Notes: generated by a model not told the origin, from the sequence alone. A DNA stretch of 64,000 nucleotides from Paenibacillus sp. 19GGS1-52 (GCF_022369515.1 NZ_CP059724.1:4030001-4094000); one strand, 5' to 3'; counted from the first letter of the stretch, positions 49,034 through 58,056 are shown. Numbers and translations: made by a program.

Positions 49034-49999
49034 ATGCAAGCGATTGTATGTACAAAATACGGAACACCGGATGTTCTTCAGCTCAAAGAGGTTGACCGAC
49101 CTATTCCTAAAGATGATGAAATACGTATAAGAATACATGCAGCAATCGTGACGCCCTCTGACTGTGCTTTTCGAAAGGCTGACCCCTTTATGGTTAGATT
49201 TCTGTATGGTCTCAGAAGACCCAAATATGCGATATTAGGGGTTGAATTATCCGGGGAAATCGAATCCATAGGTAAAAACGTGAAATTATTCAAAGAAGGT
49301 GACCAGGTTTTTGGCGTAAGTCCACGTAGCTTTGGGGCGCATGCCGAGTACAAATGTCTGCCTGAAGGCGATCCCTTGGCCCTTAAACCAGCCAATATGA
49401 GCTACGAAGAAGCTGTCGGCATCTGTGATGGAGCGTTAACGGCATTTATTTTTCTACGAGATGCGGCAAAGATTCAACGCGGGCAACAAGTTCTCATCAA
49501 CGGCGCTTCCGGTTCGGTTGGTGCTTATGCAGTGCAGCTTGCGAAGATTTTTGGGGCAGAAGTTACCGGGGTATGCAGTACCACGAATGTAGACTTAGTG
49601 AAATCGCTAGGAGCCGATCAGGTAATTGACTATACCACAGAGGACTTCACCAAAAATGGTCTGACTTATGATATCATTTTCGATGCGGTAGGCAAGAATT
49701 CATATTCACGTTGCAAAAGCTCCCTAACACACAGCGGAGTCTATCTCACAACTGCTCCAACCCTAGGAATCATGCTCCAAATGTTATGGACTTCAAAAAT
49801 CGGCAGCAAAAAAGCAATGTTCACGGCAGCGGGCTTAAAGCAGAATAAAGAAAATCTAGTCTTCCTAAGAGAGCTTGTTGAAGCGGGGAAGCTAAAATCA
49901 GTTATAGATAAACGCTTTCCGTTATCACAGACTGCCGAAGCTTATGCCTATGTTGAACAAGGACATAAAAAAGGCAATGTGACCTTAACTATCGCATAA
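49034..49999 (+). CDS. NAD(P)H-dependent MDR-family oxidoreductase (quinone reductase-like)
   Basis: 321 residues. The GroES-like N-terminal half (MQAIVCTKYGTPDVLQLKEVDRPIPKDDEIRIRIHAA..GVELSGEIESIG) is followed by a Rossmann half (GQQVLINGASGSVGAYAVQLAKIFGAEVTGVCSTTNVDLVKSLGADQVIDY). No zinc-ligand Cys set is present, so it belongs to the zinc-free quinone oxidoreductase/enoyl reductase group. It probably reduces quinones or reactive enals with NADPH. It is last in the three-gene operon, convergent with the molybdoenzyme gene 2 bp away. Confidence 0.87.
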   Translation: MQAIVCTKYGTPDVLQLKEVDRPIPKDDEIRIRIHAAIVTPSDCAFRKADPFMVRFLYGLRRPKYAILGVELSGEIESIGKNVKLFKEGDQVFGVSPRSFGAHAEYKCLPEGDPLALKPANMSYEEAVGICDGALTAFIFLRDAAKIQRGQQVLINGASGSVGAYAVQLAKIFGAEVTGVCSTTNVDLVKSLGADQVIDYTTEDFTKNGLTYDIIFDAVGKNSYSRCKSSLTHSGVYLTTAPTLGIMLQMLWTSKIGSKKAMFTAAGLKQNKENLVFLRELVEAGKLKSVIDKRFPLSQTAEAYAYVEQGHKKGNVTLTIA

Positions 50000-50001
50000 C
50001 A

Positions 50002-51240
50002 TTATACCCAAGCGTCTTTCGCATAACCCCTTGCTTCCCAATACCCGACATAATCGTCTTCAATCAGTTCGATTCGGTTCAGCCATTTAACGGACTTGTA
50101 AGCATACATTTTCGGCACGATGAGCCGGATAGGTCCGCCAAGATCACTTGGTATGGGCTTGCCATCATGCATCACTGCAACCATGACATCATCCAAATCT
50201 GCTTGATCCAGCGTTAGTGAATCTGTGTAAACACCATCTCCGGAATAAAATTTCACCGTACGGGCATTCGACTTTACGCCAGCTTGCTTCAGCAGCATTT
50301 TCAGGGGAATGCCCTCCCATGTGTTCTTGTAAACGGACCAGCCCGTCACGCAGTGAAAATCGCTGATCTGCACCAAACGCTTCTGCTCCACAAACTGTTC
50401 CCAATTCCATTTGAAGGGCTTGTCAACAAGTCCGTCGATCGTAAACGACCAGTTCTCATTCGTAAATGAAGGAATCGGCGTCACTGTATACACGCGGAAA
50501 TGTCCTTGAGCGCCACCACCTAAAGGTAGAGTCGATGCTGGCAGGGGTATCGGATTCGGGATCAGTCTGTTGGCGTTGTCTTCGATCAGCTTATCAAGCG
50601 TTTGACTCCCGCCGATGCCGCCAAGCGAATTACCCACCCACTTCAGAAAAGAGGGTCCTAGCGTAACTGCAAGACCCACACCGATCGCCCCGCGGACAAA
50701 AGCTCTTCGTGTATACATGGCCTGTGGTGCGGCCGGTTGTAGCACCGCCGGACGGTTCTCCTTCTCTTTGACGGTTCGACGGTTTGGTTCCTTCAGCCAT
50801 TTTAGCCGTGTAATAGAATGATAAATAATATAGGGAAGTCCAATCCATGTAAGCAAATCATGTACGACTAATGCAACATTCGATACTTCTGGTCCTACCA
50901 ATTTGAACTGCCATAACAGAACACCCGAACCAAACCAGCCTAACAGAAACCCCAGCACAACTAGTACATTAAATCGCTGCCAGGGCTTCTTCTTCAGTTG
51001 CTTCCAATGCTTTGTCGCTAACAATAAATAGTAAATAACTGGAAGGATGGAGGCAATACCTACACCAATATGCAGCCATTTAATCCAGACTCGTCCCTCA
51101 CCGAGGAACCCTCGCCAGAACCCGCCGATGAGAATAAGTCCGGTCAATGCTAGGATCAAGACTATCCAGCCGTTCCACATATGAAGAGAGATCAGCTTCT
51201 TCCCATAGCCCTTGCGAATTCGATCCAACATTCCACTCAT
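50002..51240 (-). CDS. Four-helix haem-type membrane domain fused to a sulfite-oxidase-fold molybdoenzyme (MsrPQ-like)
   Basis: 412 residues. The N-terminal 150 form four membrane helices with His20, His57, His127 and His141 placed as in di-haem b-type cytochromes (MsrQ/YedZ-like role). An inner twin-Arg segment (YTRRAFVRGAIGVGLAVTLG, about 176-195) begins a fifth helix. Residues 245-412 are an oxidoreductase molybdopterin domain with the Mo-ligand Cys297 in ISDFHCVTGWS. In E. coli MsrP (with MsrQ) repairs methionine sulfoxide in exported proteins. Here both parts are one chain. The start directly abuts the kinase stop. The TCS and Met-rich lipoprotein upstream support this function; substrate not proven. 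Confidence 0.82.
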   Translation of the reverse strand: MSGMLDRIRKGYGKKLISLHMWNGWIVLILALTGLILIGGFWRGFLGEGRVWIKWLHIGVGIASILPVIYYLLLATKHWKQLKKKPWQRFNVLVVLGFLLGWFGSGVLLWQFKLVGPEVSNVALVVHDLLTWIGLPYIIYHSITRLKWLKEPNRRTVKEKENRPAVLQPAAPQAMYTRRAFVRGAIGVGLAVTLGPSFLKWVGNSLGGIGGSQTLDKLIEDNANRLIPNPIPLPASTLPLGGGAQGHFRVYTVTPIPSFTNENWSFTIDGLVDKPFKWNWEQFVEQKRLVQISDFHCVTGWSVYKNTWEGIPLKMLLKQAGVKSNARTVKFYSGDGVYTDSLTLDQADLDDVMVAVMHDGKPIPSDLGGPIRLIVPKMYAYKSVKWLNRIELIEDDYVGYWEARGYAKDAWV

Positions 51241-52314
51241 TCATCTACCGCCTCCTGTCCACTCTTCCTTAAATACTTCGAGTGTAAACCAAAATTCACT
51301 CCCCTGCGGGGATGCTTGCAAGACGCCAATCCGACCTCCATTTTGCTCGACTAAAAGCTTTGCGATAGACAGTCCTAATCCAGCGCCGCCTCCCTCTCGG
51401 CTTCGTGAATGATCGGAGCGGTAGAAGCGTTCGAATATAAGTTCTCGTTCTTCAACCGAGATACCCTCTCCTTCATCGGATACAGTAAACCTGACGATCA
51501 TTCCACCTTTATCTTCTAATTCTTCAGCAGTTATAGAGAGCTTTCCGTCTTTTGGCGAATGCCTTATTGCATTTTCGAGCAGATTCTGTAAGATTCGCTG
51601 CAGATGCCTTGGTGCTATTCGCAACCTCAGCGGCCGGTCAGGCAGCTTCACGTTAAACTGCAATGACTTCATATCCATGGGCTTCGTAAACCGCGGCAAT
51701 AATTCAACAAGAACATCCTCAGCAATCGATAACTTCAGTTCCTCAGGTTCCTGCCTCACTTTATCAAGCGTTGATAATTCGAACAAGTCCTGAATCAAAA
51801 TGCCTAGTCTGACCGTCTCTGTGCGAATGGTCGCCAGATAATTGCGGAATGTCCCCTCATCCTGAATGATGTCATCCTCTAACGCCTCCACATAGGATTG
51901 TACCGATGCGAGTGGGGTTCGCAGATCATGCGCCATATTGGCCACAAGCTCTCTCTGTGCCGACTCCGCAGCCTTCACCTGGCGGAAGCTTTCCTCCAGG
52001 CTGCTGCCCATATGATTAAACTGATCGGCAAGCTGCTTGAACTCCTTTAATCCCGAATGTTCAATTCGAGCCTGCAAATCCCCTGCCGCTATGCGCCTGG
52101 CCCCTTCCCCAATTCGACGCACCGCCGCCTCAAGCGGCCGCAATAGAAGGAAGTGCAGAAGTACCGACACCACTCCCGCTCCAATTGTCGCAGTTGTCAG
52201 CCAAATAAACTGGCCCATCGACAACAGCATATAACGGTAAAAGGCTACCAGCAAAATAATGATAAACGCAATACTGATCGTATTTGCGAGCAACAAATAG
52301 GTACGAAGCTTCAT
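51241..52314 (-). CDS. Sensor histidine kinase with short extracellular loop
   Basis: 357 residues. Two membrane helices (5-27 and 37-59) leave only about nine residues outside, so the signal is sensed in or at the membrane. HAMP (about 58-112), H box with His129 (VANMAHDLRTPLASV), N box (LLENAIRHSPKD), G1 (VSDEGEGI), F (IFERFYRSDHS) and G2 (GAGLGLSIAKLL) are all present. It overlaps the response regulator stop by 4 bp (ATGA) and directly precedes the molybdoenzyme gene, so it is a cognate kinase of an envelope-stress circuit. Compare the E. coli HprS/HprR pair controlling msrPQ. Confidence 0.9.
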   Translation of the reverse strand: MKLRTYLLLANTISIAFIIILLVAFYRYMLLSMGQFIWLTTATIGAGVVSVLLHFLLLRPLEAAVRRIGEGARRIAAGDLQARIEHSGLKEFKQLADQFNHMGSSLEESFRQVKAAESAQRELVANMAHDLRTPLASVQSYVEALEDDIIQDEGTFRNYLATIRTETVRLGILIQDLFELSTLDKVRQEPEELKLSIAEDVLVELLPRFTKPMDMKSLQFNVKLPDRPLRLRIAPRHLQRILQNLLENAIRHSPKDGKLSITAEELEDKGGMIVRFTVSDEGEGISVEERELIFERFYRSDHSRSREGGGAGLGLSIAKLLVEQNGGRIGVLQASPQGSEFWFTLEVFKEEWTGGGR

Positions 52315-53054
52315 TCGCTCACACCCTTGCCTTCCAACTTATAACCGATTCCCCACACCGTCTTAATCCAGGCAGGCTCCGACGGATTGTCTTCAATTTT
52401 CTCACGCAGACGGCGAACATGTACTGTAACGGTTGTAGTATCCCCGTCGTAAGCGACATCCCAAATTTGATTCAATAGTTGACTACGCGAGAACACTTTA
52501 CCCGGGTAGTTAGCTAAAAGATGCAGCAAATCAAACTCTGTAGCCGTCAGTTCCGCCTCAGTTCCTCTAACCGTTACCCGTCTTTCTTGTGGGAATATAG
52601 ATAATCCGTCAAAAAAGATCGGCGGCTGTTCCGTTTCACCAGCGTTAGGAAATACCGTAAGCTCTTTATTTGCTGCAGCACGTGCATAAACGCCCGTTCT
52701 TCTCAAAATATTTTTAACTCGCAGCACAAGCTCTCTTGGACTGAACGGCTTTGTAATATAATCATCCGCACCCATGGTTAGTCCAAGCAGCCGGTCAGCT
52801 TCTTCTCCCCGAGCCGTCAACATAATTATTGGAGTTTCCTCCACTTGCCGAATCCGTTCGCACACCTCAATTCCGCTCAGCTTCGGCATCATCAAATCGA
52901 GCACGAGTAAATCCGGACGTTGATCACTCCAGAGGCGCAGCGCTTCCTCACCATCTGCTGCCACCCAAACTGTCCAGCCCTCACGCTCCAAATAACGGCG
53001 GCATACATCGGTAATAATTCGTTCATCATCGGCTATAATTATTTTGGCGCTCAC
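52311..53054 (-). CDS. OmpR/PhoB-family response regulator
   Basis: 247 residues from GTG 53054 behind GGGAGGAACCAGTC. The receiver has the acidic pair (ADDE), phosphorylated Asp53 (LVLDLMMPK), Thr (IMLTARG) and Lys (ITKPFSPREL). The C-terminal winged helix (LTATEFDLLHLLANYPGKVFSRSQLLNQIW..VTVHVRRLREKIEDNP) ends in GIGYKLEGKG. Such regulators bind tandem 11-bp direct repeats; three of these lie at 53463-53495 before the lipoprotein gene. It overlaps the kinase start. Probable control of the lipoprotein-TCS-molybdoenzyme unit. Confidence 0.93.
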   Translation of the reverse strand: MSAKIIIADDERIITDVCRRYLEREGWTVWVAADGEEALRLWSDQRPDLLVLDLMMPKLSGIEVCERIRQVEETPIIMLTARGEEADRLLGLTMGADDYITKPFSPRELVLRVKNILRRTGVYARAAANKELTVFPNAGETEQPPIFFDGLSIFPQERRVTVRGTEAELTATEFDLLHLLANYPGKVFSRSQLLNQIWDVAYDGDTTTVTVHVRRLREKIEDNPSEPAWIKTVWGIGYKLEGKGVSE

Positions 53055-53148
53055 GACTGGTTCCTCCCGTTTTGCTCGTATCCAATTTAGTAGCTACATT
53101 ATATCGTTATTGTCATACTTGTACGACCCCAGCACCTTCTGCGCTCTT

Positions 53149-53373
53149 TTATTTGTCCGTCATCTCCTCATTCATCATGTTTTCGTCGTTCATGTCCTTA
53201 TCCTTCATATTCGCGCCATCCATTTCTTCGCCGTTCATATTCCCCTTCATTTCAGTGTTAGTGTTAGACATAACGTTCGTGTTCCCCTTATTCATATCGT
53301 TCTTATTCGAGTTGCAGGCACTGAGCATCAATATAACCCCCAAGAATAGTACAGCTAAGATTCCTTTTTTCAC
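53149..53373 (-). CDS. Small Met/Asn-rich lipoprotein (MrpX-like)
   Basis: 74 residues from GTG 53373 behind GAGGAGATTTAC. Type-II signal (KKGILAVLFLGVILMLSAC) gives lipidated Cys20. The mature 55 residues contain ten Met, plus mostly Asn, Asp, Glu, Lys and Gly, with no hydrophobic core, so it should be unfolded. Methionine spaced every 4-5 residues (EMKGNMNGEEMDGANM) fits a sacrificial scavenger of hypochlorite or other oxidants, like MrpX of Azospira, which MsrP-type reductase regenerates. Copper binding is an alternative. The divergence from known families is large; the call rests on composition and neighbours. Confidence 0.65.
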   Translation of the reverse strand: MKKGILAVLFLGVILMLSACNSNKNDMNKGNTNVMSNTNTEMKGNMNGEEMDGANMKDKDMNDENMMNEEMTDK

Positions 53374-53420
53374 GTAAATCTCCTCCTCTGAATTAGTAAG
53401 TATTTGTCTATCTGCCAATC

Positions 53421-53495
53421 ATCTTAACGAACAAAGCTAACCATACAAGAACGAACCTCTTGCGAAAGCATTAGAAAACCATTACGAAAGTATTA
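53421..53495 (-). promoter_or_regulatory. Lipoprotein promoter with three tandem 11-bp response-regulator repeats
   Basis: Plus-strand CGAAAGCATTA, GAAAACCATTA and CGAAAGTATTA abut at 53463-53473, 53474-53484 and 53485-53495. This is the form of OmpR/PhoB-family sites. A minus-strand promoter (TTGTAT 53448-53443, TAAGAT 53426-53421, 16 bp apart) starts 14 bp beyond, in activator geometry. Confidence 0.65.
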
Positions 53496-53597
53496 CGTTT
53501 CCTGATATTCACCGAATCTTGTCATTGATGCACATTGATATAGCTGGAGAATAGAATGGTGTAGGTTATGTACCAAATTATCGGAGGTAACTAATAA

Positions 53598-53681
53598 ATG
53601 TTAAAATATAATCTTGATCGTCAGATGACTCCCCATCCTGTGTTATTAAATGCAACTCAAACGGCTCCAATCAGAGATTAA
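53598..53681 (+). CDS. Possible 27-residue peptide
   Basis: ATG 53598 is preceded by TCGGAGGTAACTAATAA, a good ribosome site. The frame MLKYNLDRQMTPHPVLLNAT runs 27 residues to TAA. It is not recognised and may be a leader peptide, a remnant or chance. The rest of 53682-53998 shows no gene; a CCCAC..GTGGG hairpin with an A/T-rich side lies at about 53846-53882. Confidence 0.25.
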   Translation: MLKYNLDRQMTPHPVLLNATQTAPIRD

Positions 53682-53998
53682 TCTCCTATAATCAGCGGAC
53701 AGATTTAGGATCAGCAACTAACGTATCCAATTACTGGATTAGGAGCAATGCTGGGCAAATGGCATGTAATCCTTGTTCCATAAACGCTATATCCATAACG
53801 CCAGCAATCTTATACTGAATGAGTGCAACGAGCACATATTAGTGAGCAAAAAATCCCCCACTTCATTAAGAGTGTGGGCCATAATTATGCCTATTTCTTT
53901 AAATAATAGGTTATTAACGCGTCCGATAGCATCTCAATATGATAGTATTCTAACTATCATAGGTTTCAACGACGAAAGTCAAAGAAAAGAGGAAGCAC

Positions 53999-54709
53999 AT
54001 GGCCAACCCTGGTTTAAAATATGGGTCACCCGCTATAATGACCGTTCTTCTGGCTATTCTGATCTTTATAAACCTCCCTCTTTCCAATGCCTCCGCAGCA
54101 AGTTTCTCTGCATCCTGGCCCTACAAAGCCGACCTTCTGAAAGCCAGCCAGATCGTCGTGGTCGAGACGAAATCCGTTCTCTCGCCATCGGGATTGCTCT
54201 CCTTGCGGGAGAAACGGGACGGGAAATGGACCTCCATTCTTTCCGCCATCCCTGTAACTATTGGCCCTAATGGCATTGGAAAGACCAAGGAAGGTGACGG
54301 GCGGACGCCTTCCGGAGTCTTTCCGCTTGGTCAGGCTTTCGGCACGGCAGTGAAGCCCCAAGGACTTAGGCTTCCATATATACGGACAACCAAAACTGAT
54401 TATTGGGTTGATGATCGCACTTCCGTACAATATAACCAATGGGTATCCTACTCCGGTAATCCAGACCAACGCTGGGACTCGTATGAACGACTTCTGCAAC
54501 CCTTATACAAATACGCAATCGTCTTGCGTTACAATGACAATCCCATCGTCCCTGGGAAAGGGAGCGCAATCTTTCTTCATGTCTGGAGGGCAGCAAATAA
54601 ACCAACCGCCGGTTGCATTGCCATGTCCGAGAGCAATCTGCTGAAGCTGATGAAATTGCTTGATCCGGCGTCGTCGCCAGCGATTGCCATCGGGGTTGCG
54701 CTACGTTAG
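53999..54709 (+). CDS. Secreted L,D-transpeptidase (YkuD-like)
   Basis: 236 residues. Signal peptide about 1-34 (AIMTVLLAILIFINLPLSNASAA). The catalytic domain has the YkuD order: IPVTIGPNGIGKTKEGDGRTPSG, then SAIFLHVWRAANKPTAGCIAMS with the His and Cys of the active site near residues 195-212. These enzymes make 3-3 cross-links in peptidoglycan or attach proteins to it. No LysM or PG-binding domain is fused. ATG 53999 follows GAGGAAGC. Convergent with the 54701 gene, the ends overlapping by 9 bp. Confidence 0.87.
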   Translation: MANPGLKYGSPAIMTVLLAILIFINLPLSNASAASFSASWPYKADLLKASQIVVVETKSVLSPSGLLSLREKRDGKWTSILSAIPVTIGPNGIGKTKEGDGRTPSGVFPLGQAFGTAVKPQGLRLPYIRTTKTDYWVDDRTSVQYNQWVSYSGNPDQRWDSYERLLQPLYKYAIVLRYNDNPIVPGKGSAIFLHVWRAANKPTAGCIAMSESNLLKLMKLLDPASSPAIAIGVALR

Positions 54710-55420
54710 CACAACGGAATTCACAGCACCCCGGGCACATTGCAGCAAGGTTTCGTACAGCTCCGCGGAAAATTTATTATATTCCTGTTCACGATGATGG
54801 GTATAAGCAGAATATGGAGGACTGTCATTCCAGGAGCCCATACCTCCAAACACCCATGTTTTGTAGACCGCATCCAACAGGCGGTGCGCTTGATCCGAAT
54901 AGACTGATGGCAAGTCAAAAGATAACTGTGGAACAGAAGCTGTTCCTTCCAGAATGGCGATTCCTTGATCAAAAAAGCTGTCTTTCCAGAAGGTTTCATC
55001 GATCTCCTCAGACAGCTGTCCAATCTGCCGCAACAACTCTTTTAACTTAACAGATAATTCAGCCAAAGGGATGAACTCGCGCTGCCCTTTGTCGTCAGCA
55101 GAAATCTTATGTTCAGTATAAGTAACCGTCCACCTTGTTCTGGAACGGTGCTGATCCAGCTTCCAGTCGGGAACCCACAGTGACTCGTCCGTTGCTCCCA
55201 CTATGGTTATACCGCTGCTTAACAACATCAGGCGGCGGCTTCCCTCCTTGCGCAGATAATCAAGCCACTCCGACCATTTCCAGCTATGTAAGCCATCTGT
55301 AAATTTCACCTCCAGATTGTCGGTATGCTCCAGTCCTTTATGGGATGCATCTGCTCCGCTCATCAAGAACCCATTACCTGACGCTGTGATCCACAGCAAC
55401 TGGTGTAACTCTCCATTCAT
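54701..55420 (-). CDS. Hypothetical protein
   Basis: 239 residues from ATG 55420, set by AAGGGGGGATCAGC; the longer frame to 55747 runs antisense into the next gene. It is not recognised. It is soluble, Trp-rich and mixed alpha/beta (HSWKWSEWLDYLRKEGSRRLMLLSSGITIVGATDESLWVPDWKLDQHRS), with no signal peptide. The middle part (LAELSVKLKELLRQIGQLSEEID) is probably a coiled helix. Its end overlaps the end of the L,D-transpeptidase gene on the other strand. Confidence 0.55.
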   Translation of the reverse strand: MNGELHQLLWITASGNGFLMSGADASHKGLEHTDNLEVKFTDGLHSWKWSEWLDYLRKEGSRRLMLLSSGITIVGATDESLWVPDWKLDQHRSRTRWTVTYTEHKISADDKGQREFIPLAELSVKLKELLRQIGQLSEEIDETFWKDSFFDQGIAILEGTASVPQLSFDLPSVYSDQAHRLLDAVYKTWVFGGMGSWNDSPPYSAYTHHREQEYNKFSAELYETLLQCARGAVNSVVLT

Positions 55421-55598
55421 GCTGATCCCCCCCTTGCCATTATAAAAGCAATTATGAAACATAGACAAATCCTGCAACGTAATAACAGATACTTGAAACA
55501 TTTCCCTTTGTATGTTGAGAATTTTGGTAAAGTTTAGGAAGCTAACGCCGTTATTCTCTGTTAAACTAAAGCAGAATGACCCCTGGCGAAAATTACTC

Positions 55599-56354
55599 AT
55601 GGAGGAGGTGTACATCCTGAATAGACCTACCAAACTGCTCAGCATTATTGCGGGAGTTGTCTTTCTAAATATTACTGTTTTGTCACCGGGGCTGCTGGGC
55701 GTGGAAATAGGCGGTGAAAGTACGCTTGAGACTGCTGCTGGCATCACCCTATTATTTAGCAGTCTTCTTGTTGTCCTATATGGGAGTTATACAATGCTCT
55801 TCAAACCTCCGGCAGTTAAATCCCTTAAGAACCTGAATACCCCTGAGGATTATATAGCCGAACTTACCCAATACAGAAATGTAAAAGTGTTGAAAAATGA
55901 GGTCTCTCTTGCGATCGATCAGTTGGAGCGGATTGAAAAGAAGAAAAGCACCCTGCTAAACGTTCTGGGGCAGCGGTTTGATCCTACGGAGTTGAGTTAC
56001 CGTAAATTTGAATCTGTCATCCATGAGGTTCAGAAGCTATTTTACCTGAATATCAAGGGAATTCTTAACAATCTTAGTGTGTTTGATGCTTCCGAATACT
56101 CCCTCTTCGCCAATCAGCAAAAGGCTGTAAAGTTATCAGATCAATTGGTGCACAAGAAAACTGAGCTTTACAAGGAGTATTTCGGCTACATAAGCGGCTA
56201 TGTGGGGGCAAATGAAGAAATTCTGCTCAAACTGGATCAGTTGCTGCTGGAGATCTCTCTTTTGGACAATACGGATTATAAGGTTATCGAAGACATGCCT
56301 TGTATGAAGGAAATCGATGCTTTGATTAAACAGACGAAACTCTATCAGCAATGA
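55599..56354 (+). CDS. Two-helix membrane protein with coiled-coil domain, first gene of a vWA/TelA operon
   Basis: 251 residues if started at ATG 55599; GGAGGAGG at 55600-55607 argues for a start a little later, perhaps CTG 55617 (L-N-R-P). Two membrane segments (LLSIIAGVVFLNITVLSPGLLGV and AGITLLFSSLLVVLYGSYTML) lead to a cytoplasmic helical part (VLKNEVSLAIDQLERIEKKKSTLLNVL..). The layout is like XpaC-type proteins, which are encoded beside TelA homologues in Bacillus (xpaC-yaaN), but sequence likeness is weak to the eye. It is followed after 13 bp by the vWA gene. Confidence 0.6.
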   Translation: MEEVYILNRPTKLLSIIAGVVFLNITVLSPGLLGVEIGGESTLETAAGITLLFSSLLVVLYGSYTMLFKPPAVKSLKNLNTPEDYIAELTQYRNVKVLKNEVSLAIDQLERIEKKKSTLLNVLGQRFDPTELSYRKFESVIHEVQKLFYLNIKGILNNLSVFDASEYSLFANQQKAVKLSDQLVHKKTELYKEYFGYISGYVGANEEILLKLDQLLLEISLLDNTDYKVIEDMPCMKEIDALIKQTKLYQQ

Positions 56355-56367
56355 AAGGAAGATGCGT

Positions 56368-58056
56368 ATGGCCAGAAAAGGTAAACCATTTATTGTCCTA
56401 GGAATTATTGCCGTGGCTGTCTTTGCTCTTGTCTATTTTGGCATCAGCATAACCTCAAATTTAGGAAAATCACCAACAGAGGTATCTTCGGAAGATGCGG
56501 CTAAACAGCTGGATAAGCTCTACAAAAATATTAAGGTGAACACTGCTGCACAAGTAAAAGGTCAAATTGACCTTGATCCCGTTGCAGTCGGTGATTCATT
56601 GCCCGATATCTCCAAATTCCCCATCTCTGTAGACAATACAACGGACACCTTCGTAGAGATTTTCTCTTCCACCGAGAAATCTGGAACCGGAAATGACGGT
56701 TGGTTAAATGAAGTGGCGTCAGATTTCAATAATTCCAATACAATAGTGGATGGAAAGTCCGTTTCGGTCAAAATCCGCACGATTGCTTCGGGCACGGCCA
56801 CCGATTACATAAGGTCCGGCAAATACGTGCCAGATGCTTTTACACCCTCCAACGAGTTATGGGGAGAAATGGTCAAAGCCAATGGAACTCCAACTGAGCT
56901 TGTATCCAAACGTCTTGTTGGAAATGTGGCCGGTGTTGTGACCAATAAGAAGAAATATGACGAACTGGTAGCTAAATATGGTTCACTCAATGTCAAGACC
57001 ATTACGGATGCCATTGCGGCGAACGAGCTGGCTATGGGGTACACTGATCCTTTTGCCAGTTCCACGGGACTGAATTTTCTGGTAACGGCCCTCGCTACAT
57101 TTGACAGTACTGACCTGCTTGGAGAACAAGCGGTTCAAGGATTCGAGAAATTCCAGGCCAATGTACCCTTTATCGCGTCCACGACTTTACAGATGCGCGA
57201 TGCGGCGAAGACGGGCATGCTGGATGCTTTTGTGTTGGAATATCAAACCTACGTAAATGCAGCAGACCTAAAGAGCGGTTATGTCTTTACTCCTTTTGGC
57301 GTACGGCATGACAGCCCGCTCTACGCTTTGGGAGATTTGCCTAAAGAGAAGCTGGAAATTATCAAAAAGTTTGCAGCATTTGCCGAACAAGACAAATATC
57401 AGACCTTAGCTGAGAAAAAAGGATTCAACGGTCTTAATAATTACGTTTCAGAGCTTGAACCCGTTGACGGTACCCTCTTATCCGCTGCGCAGAAGCTGTG
57501 GAAAGAGAAGAAAGACGGCAATAAACCGATTGCAGCCGTATTTGTAGCTGATGTATCGGGCAGCATGGCCGGTGAACCGTTAAACCGCTTGAAAGAGTCG
57601 CTGTTGAAAGGCCAGAAGTATTTAGGAAAAGACAATAGCATCGGCTTCGTTTCCTATTCCAATGAGGTTACTATTAATCTTCCTATCGGGAAATACGATA
57701 CGAATCAGCAATCCATGTTTGTCGGGGCGATTAACAGCCTGCAGGCTAACGGTGGCACGGCTACTTTTGACGGTATTGCAGTGGCTATAAAGATGCTGCA
57801 GGAGGAACTGGTCAAGAACCCTGAGGTTAAACCCCTGATCTTTGTGTTAAGCGATGGGGAAACGAACGAAGGTCATTCATTGGATGATATCAGAGGCTTG
57901 ATTGAAAACTACAAAATTCCGATCTACACCATTGGATATAATGCCAACCTCAAGGCCCTTGAGAGCATTTCAAGCATTAATGAGGCTGCGAATATCAATG
58001 CGGATACGGACGATGTGGTATACAAAATCGGCAATCTGCTTAATGTGCAAATGTAA
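56368..58056 (+). CDS. Membrane-anchored protein with solute-binding-like region and vWA domain
   Basis: 562 residues from ATG 56368 (AAAGGAA 7 bases upstream). One N-terminal membrane helix (FIVLGIIAVAVFALVYFGIS). About 85-360 resembles a periplasmic-binding-protein-like fold (FVEIFSSTEKSG..VDGKSVSVKIRTIASGTATDYI..MGYTDPFASSTGLNFL). The C-terminal 180 residues are a von Willebrand A domain with a complete MIDAS (VADVSGSM, then GGTAT and LSDGETNEG). Orientation predicts both domains outside the cell. It is the middle gene between a membrane coiled-coil protein and TelA, so it is likely part of one stress complex; the ligand is unknown. Confidence 0.82.
   Translation: MARKGKPFIVLGIIAVAVFALVYFGISITSNLGKSPTEVSSEDAAKQLDKLYKNIKVNTAAQVKGQIDLDPVAVGDSLPDISKFPISVDNTTDTFVEIFSSTEKSGTGNDGWLNEVASDFNNSNTIVDGKSVSVKIRTIASGTATDYIRSGKYVPDAFTPSNELWGEMVKANGTPTELVSKRLVGNVAGVVTNKKKYDELVAKYGSLNVKTITDAIAANELAMGYTDPFASSTGLNFLVTALATFDSTDLLGEQAVQGFEKFQANVPFIASTTLQMRDAAKTGMLDAFVLEYQTYVNAADLKSGYVFTPFGVRHDSPLYALGDLPKEKLEIIKKFAAFAEQDKYQTLAEKKGFNGLNNYVSELEPVDGTLLSAAQKLWKEKKDGNKPIAAVFVADVSGSMAGEPLNRLKESLLKGQKYLGKDNSIGFVSYSNEVTINLPIGKYDTNQQSMFVGAINSLQANGGTATFDGIAVAIKMLQEELVKNPEVKPLIFVLSDGETNEGHSLDDIRGLIENYKIPIYTIGYNANLKALESISSINEAANINADTDDVVYKIGNLLNVQM

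Noticed and set aside
53773..54270. 165-residue plus-strand open frame
   Set aside because: It overlaps the L,D-transpeptidase gene, which has a ribosome site, signal peptide and catalytic motif; this frame has none.
55421..55747. N-terminal extension of the 54701 gene
   Set aside because: It runs antisense to the first gene of the TelA operon and lacks a start site; AAGGGGGGATCAGC before ATG 55420 decides.
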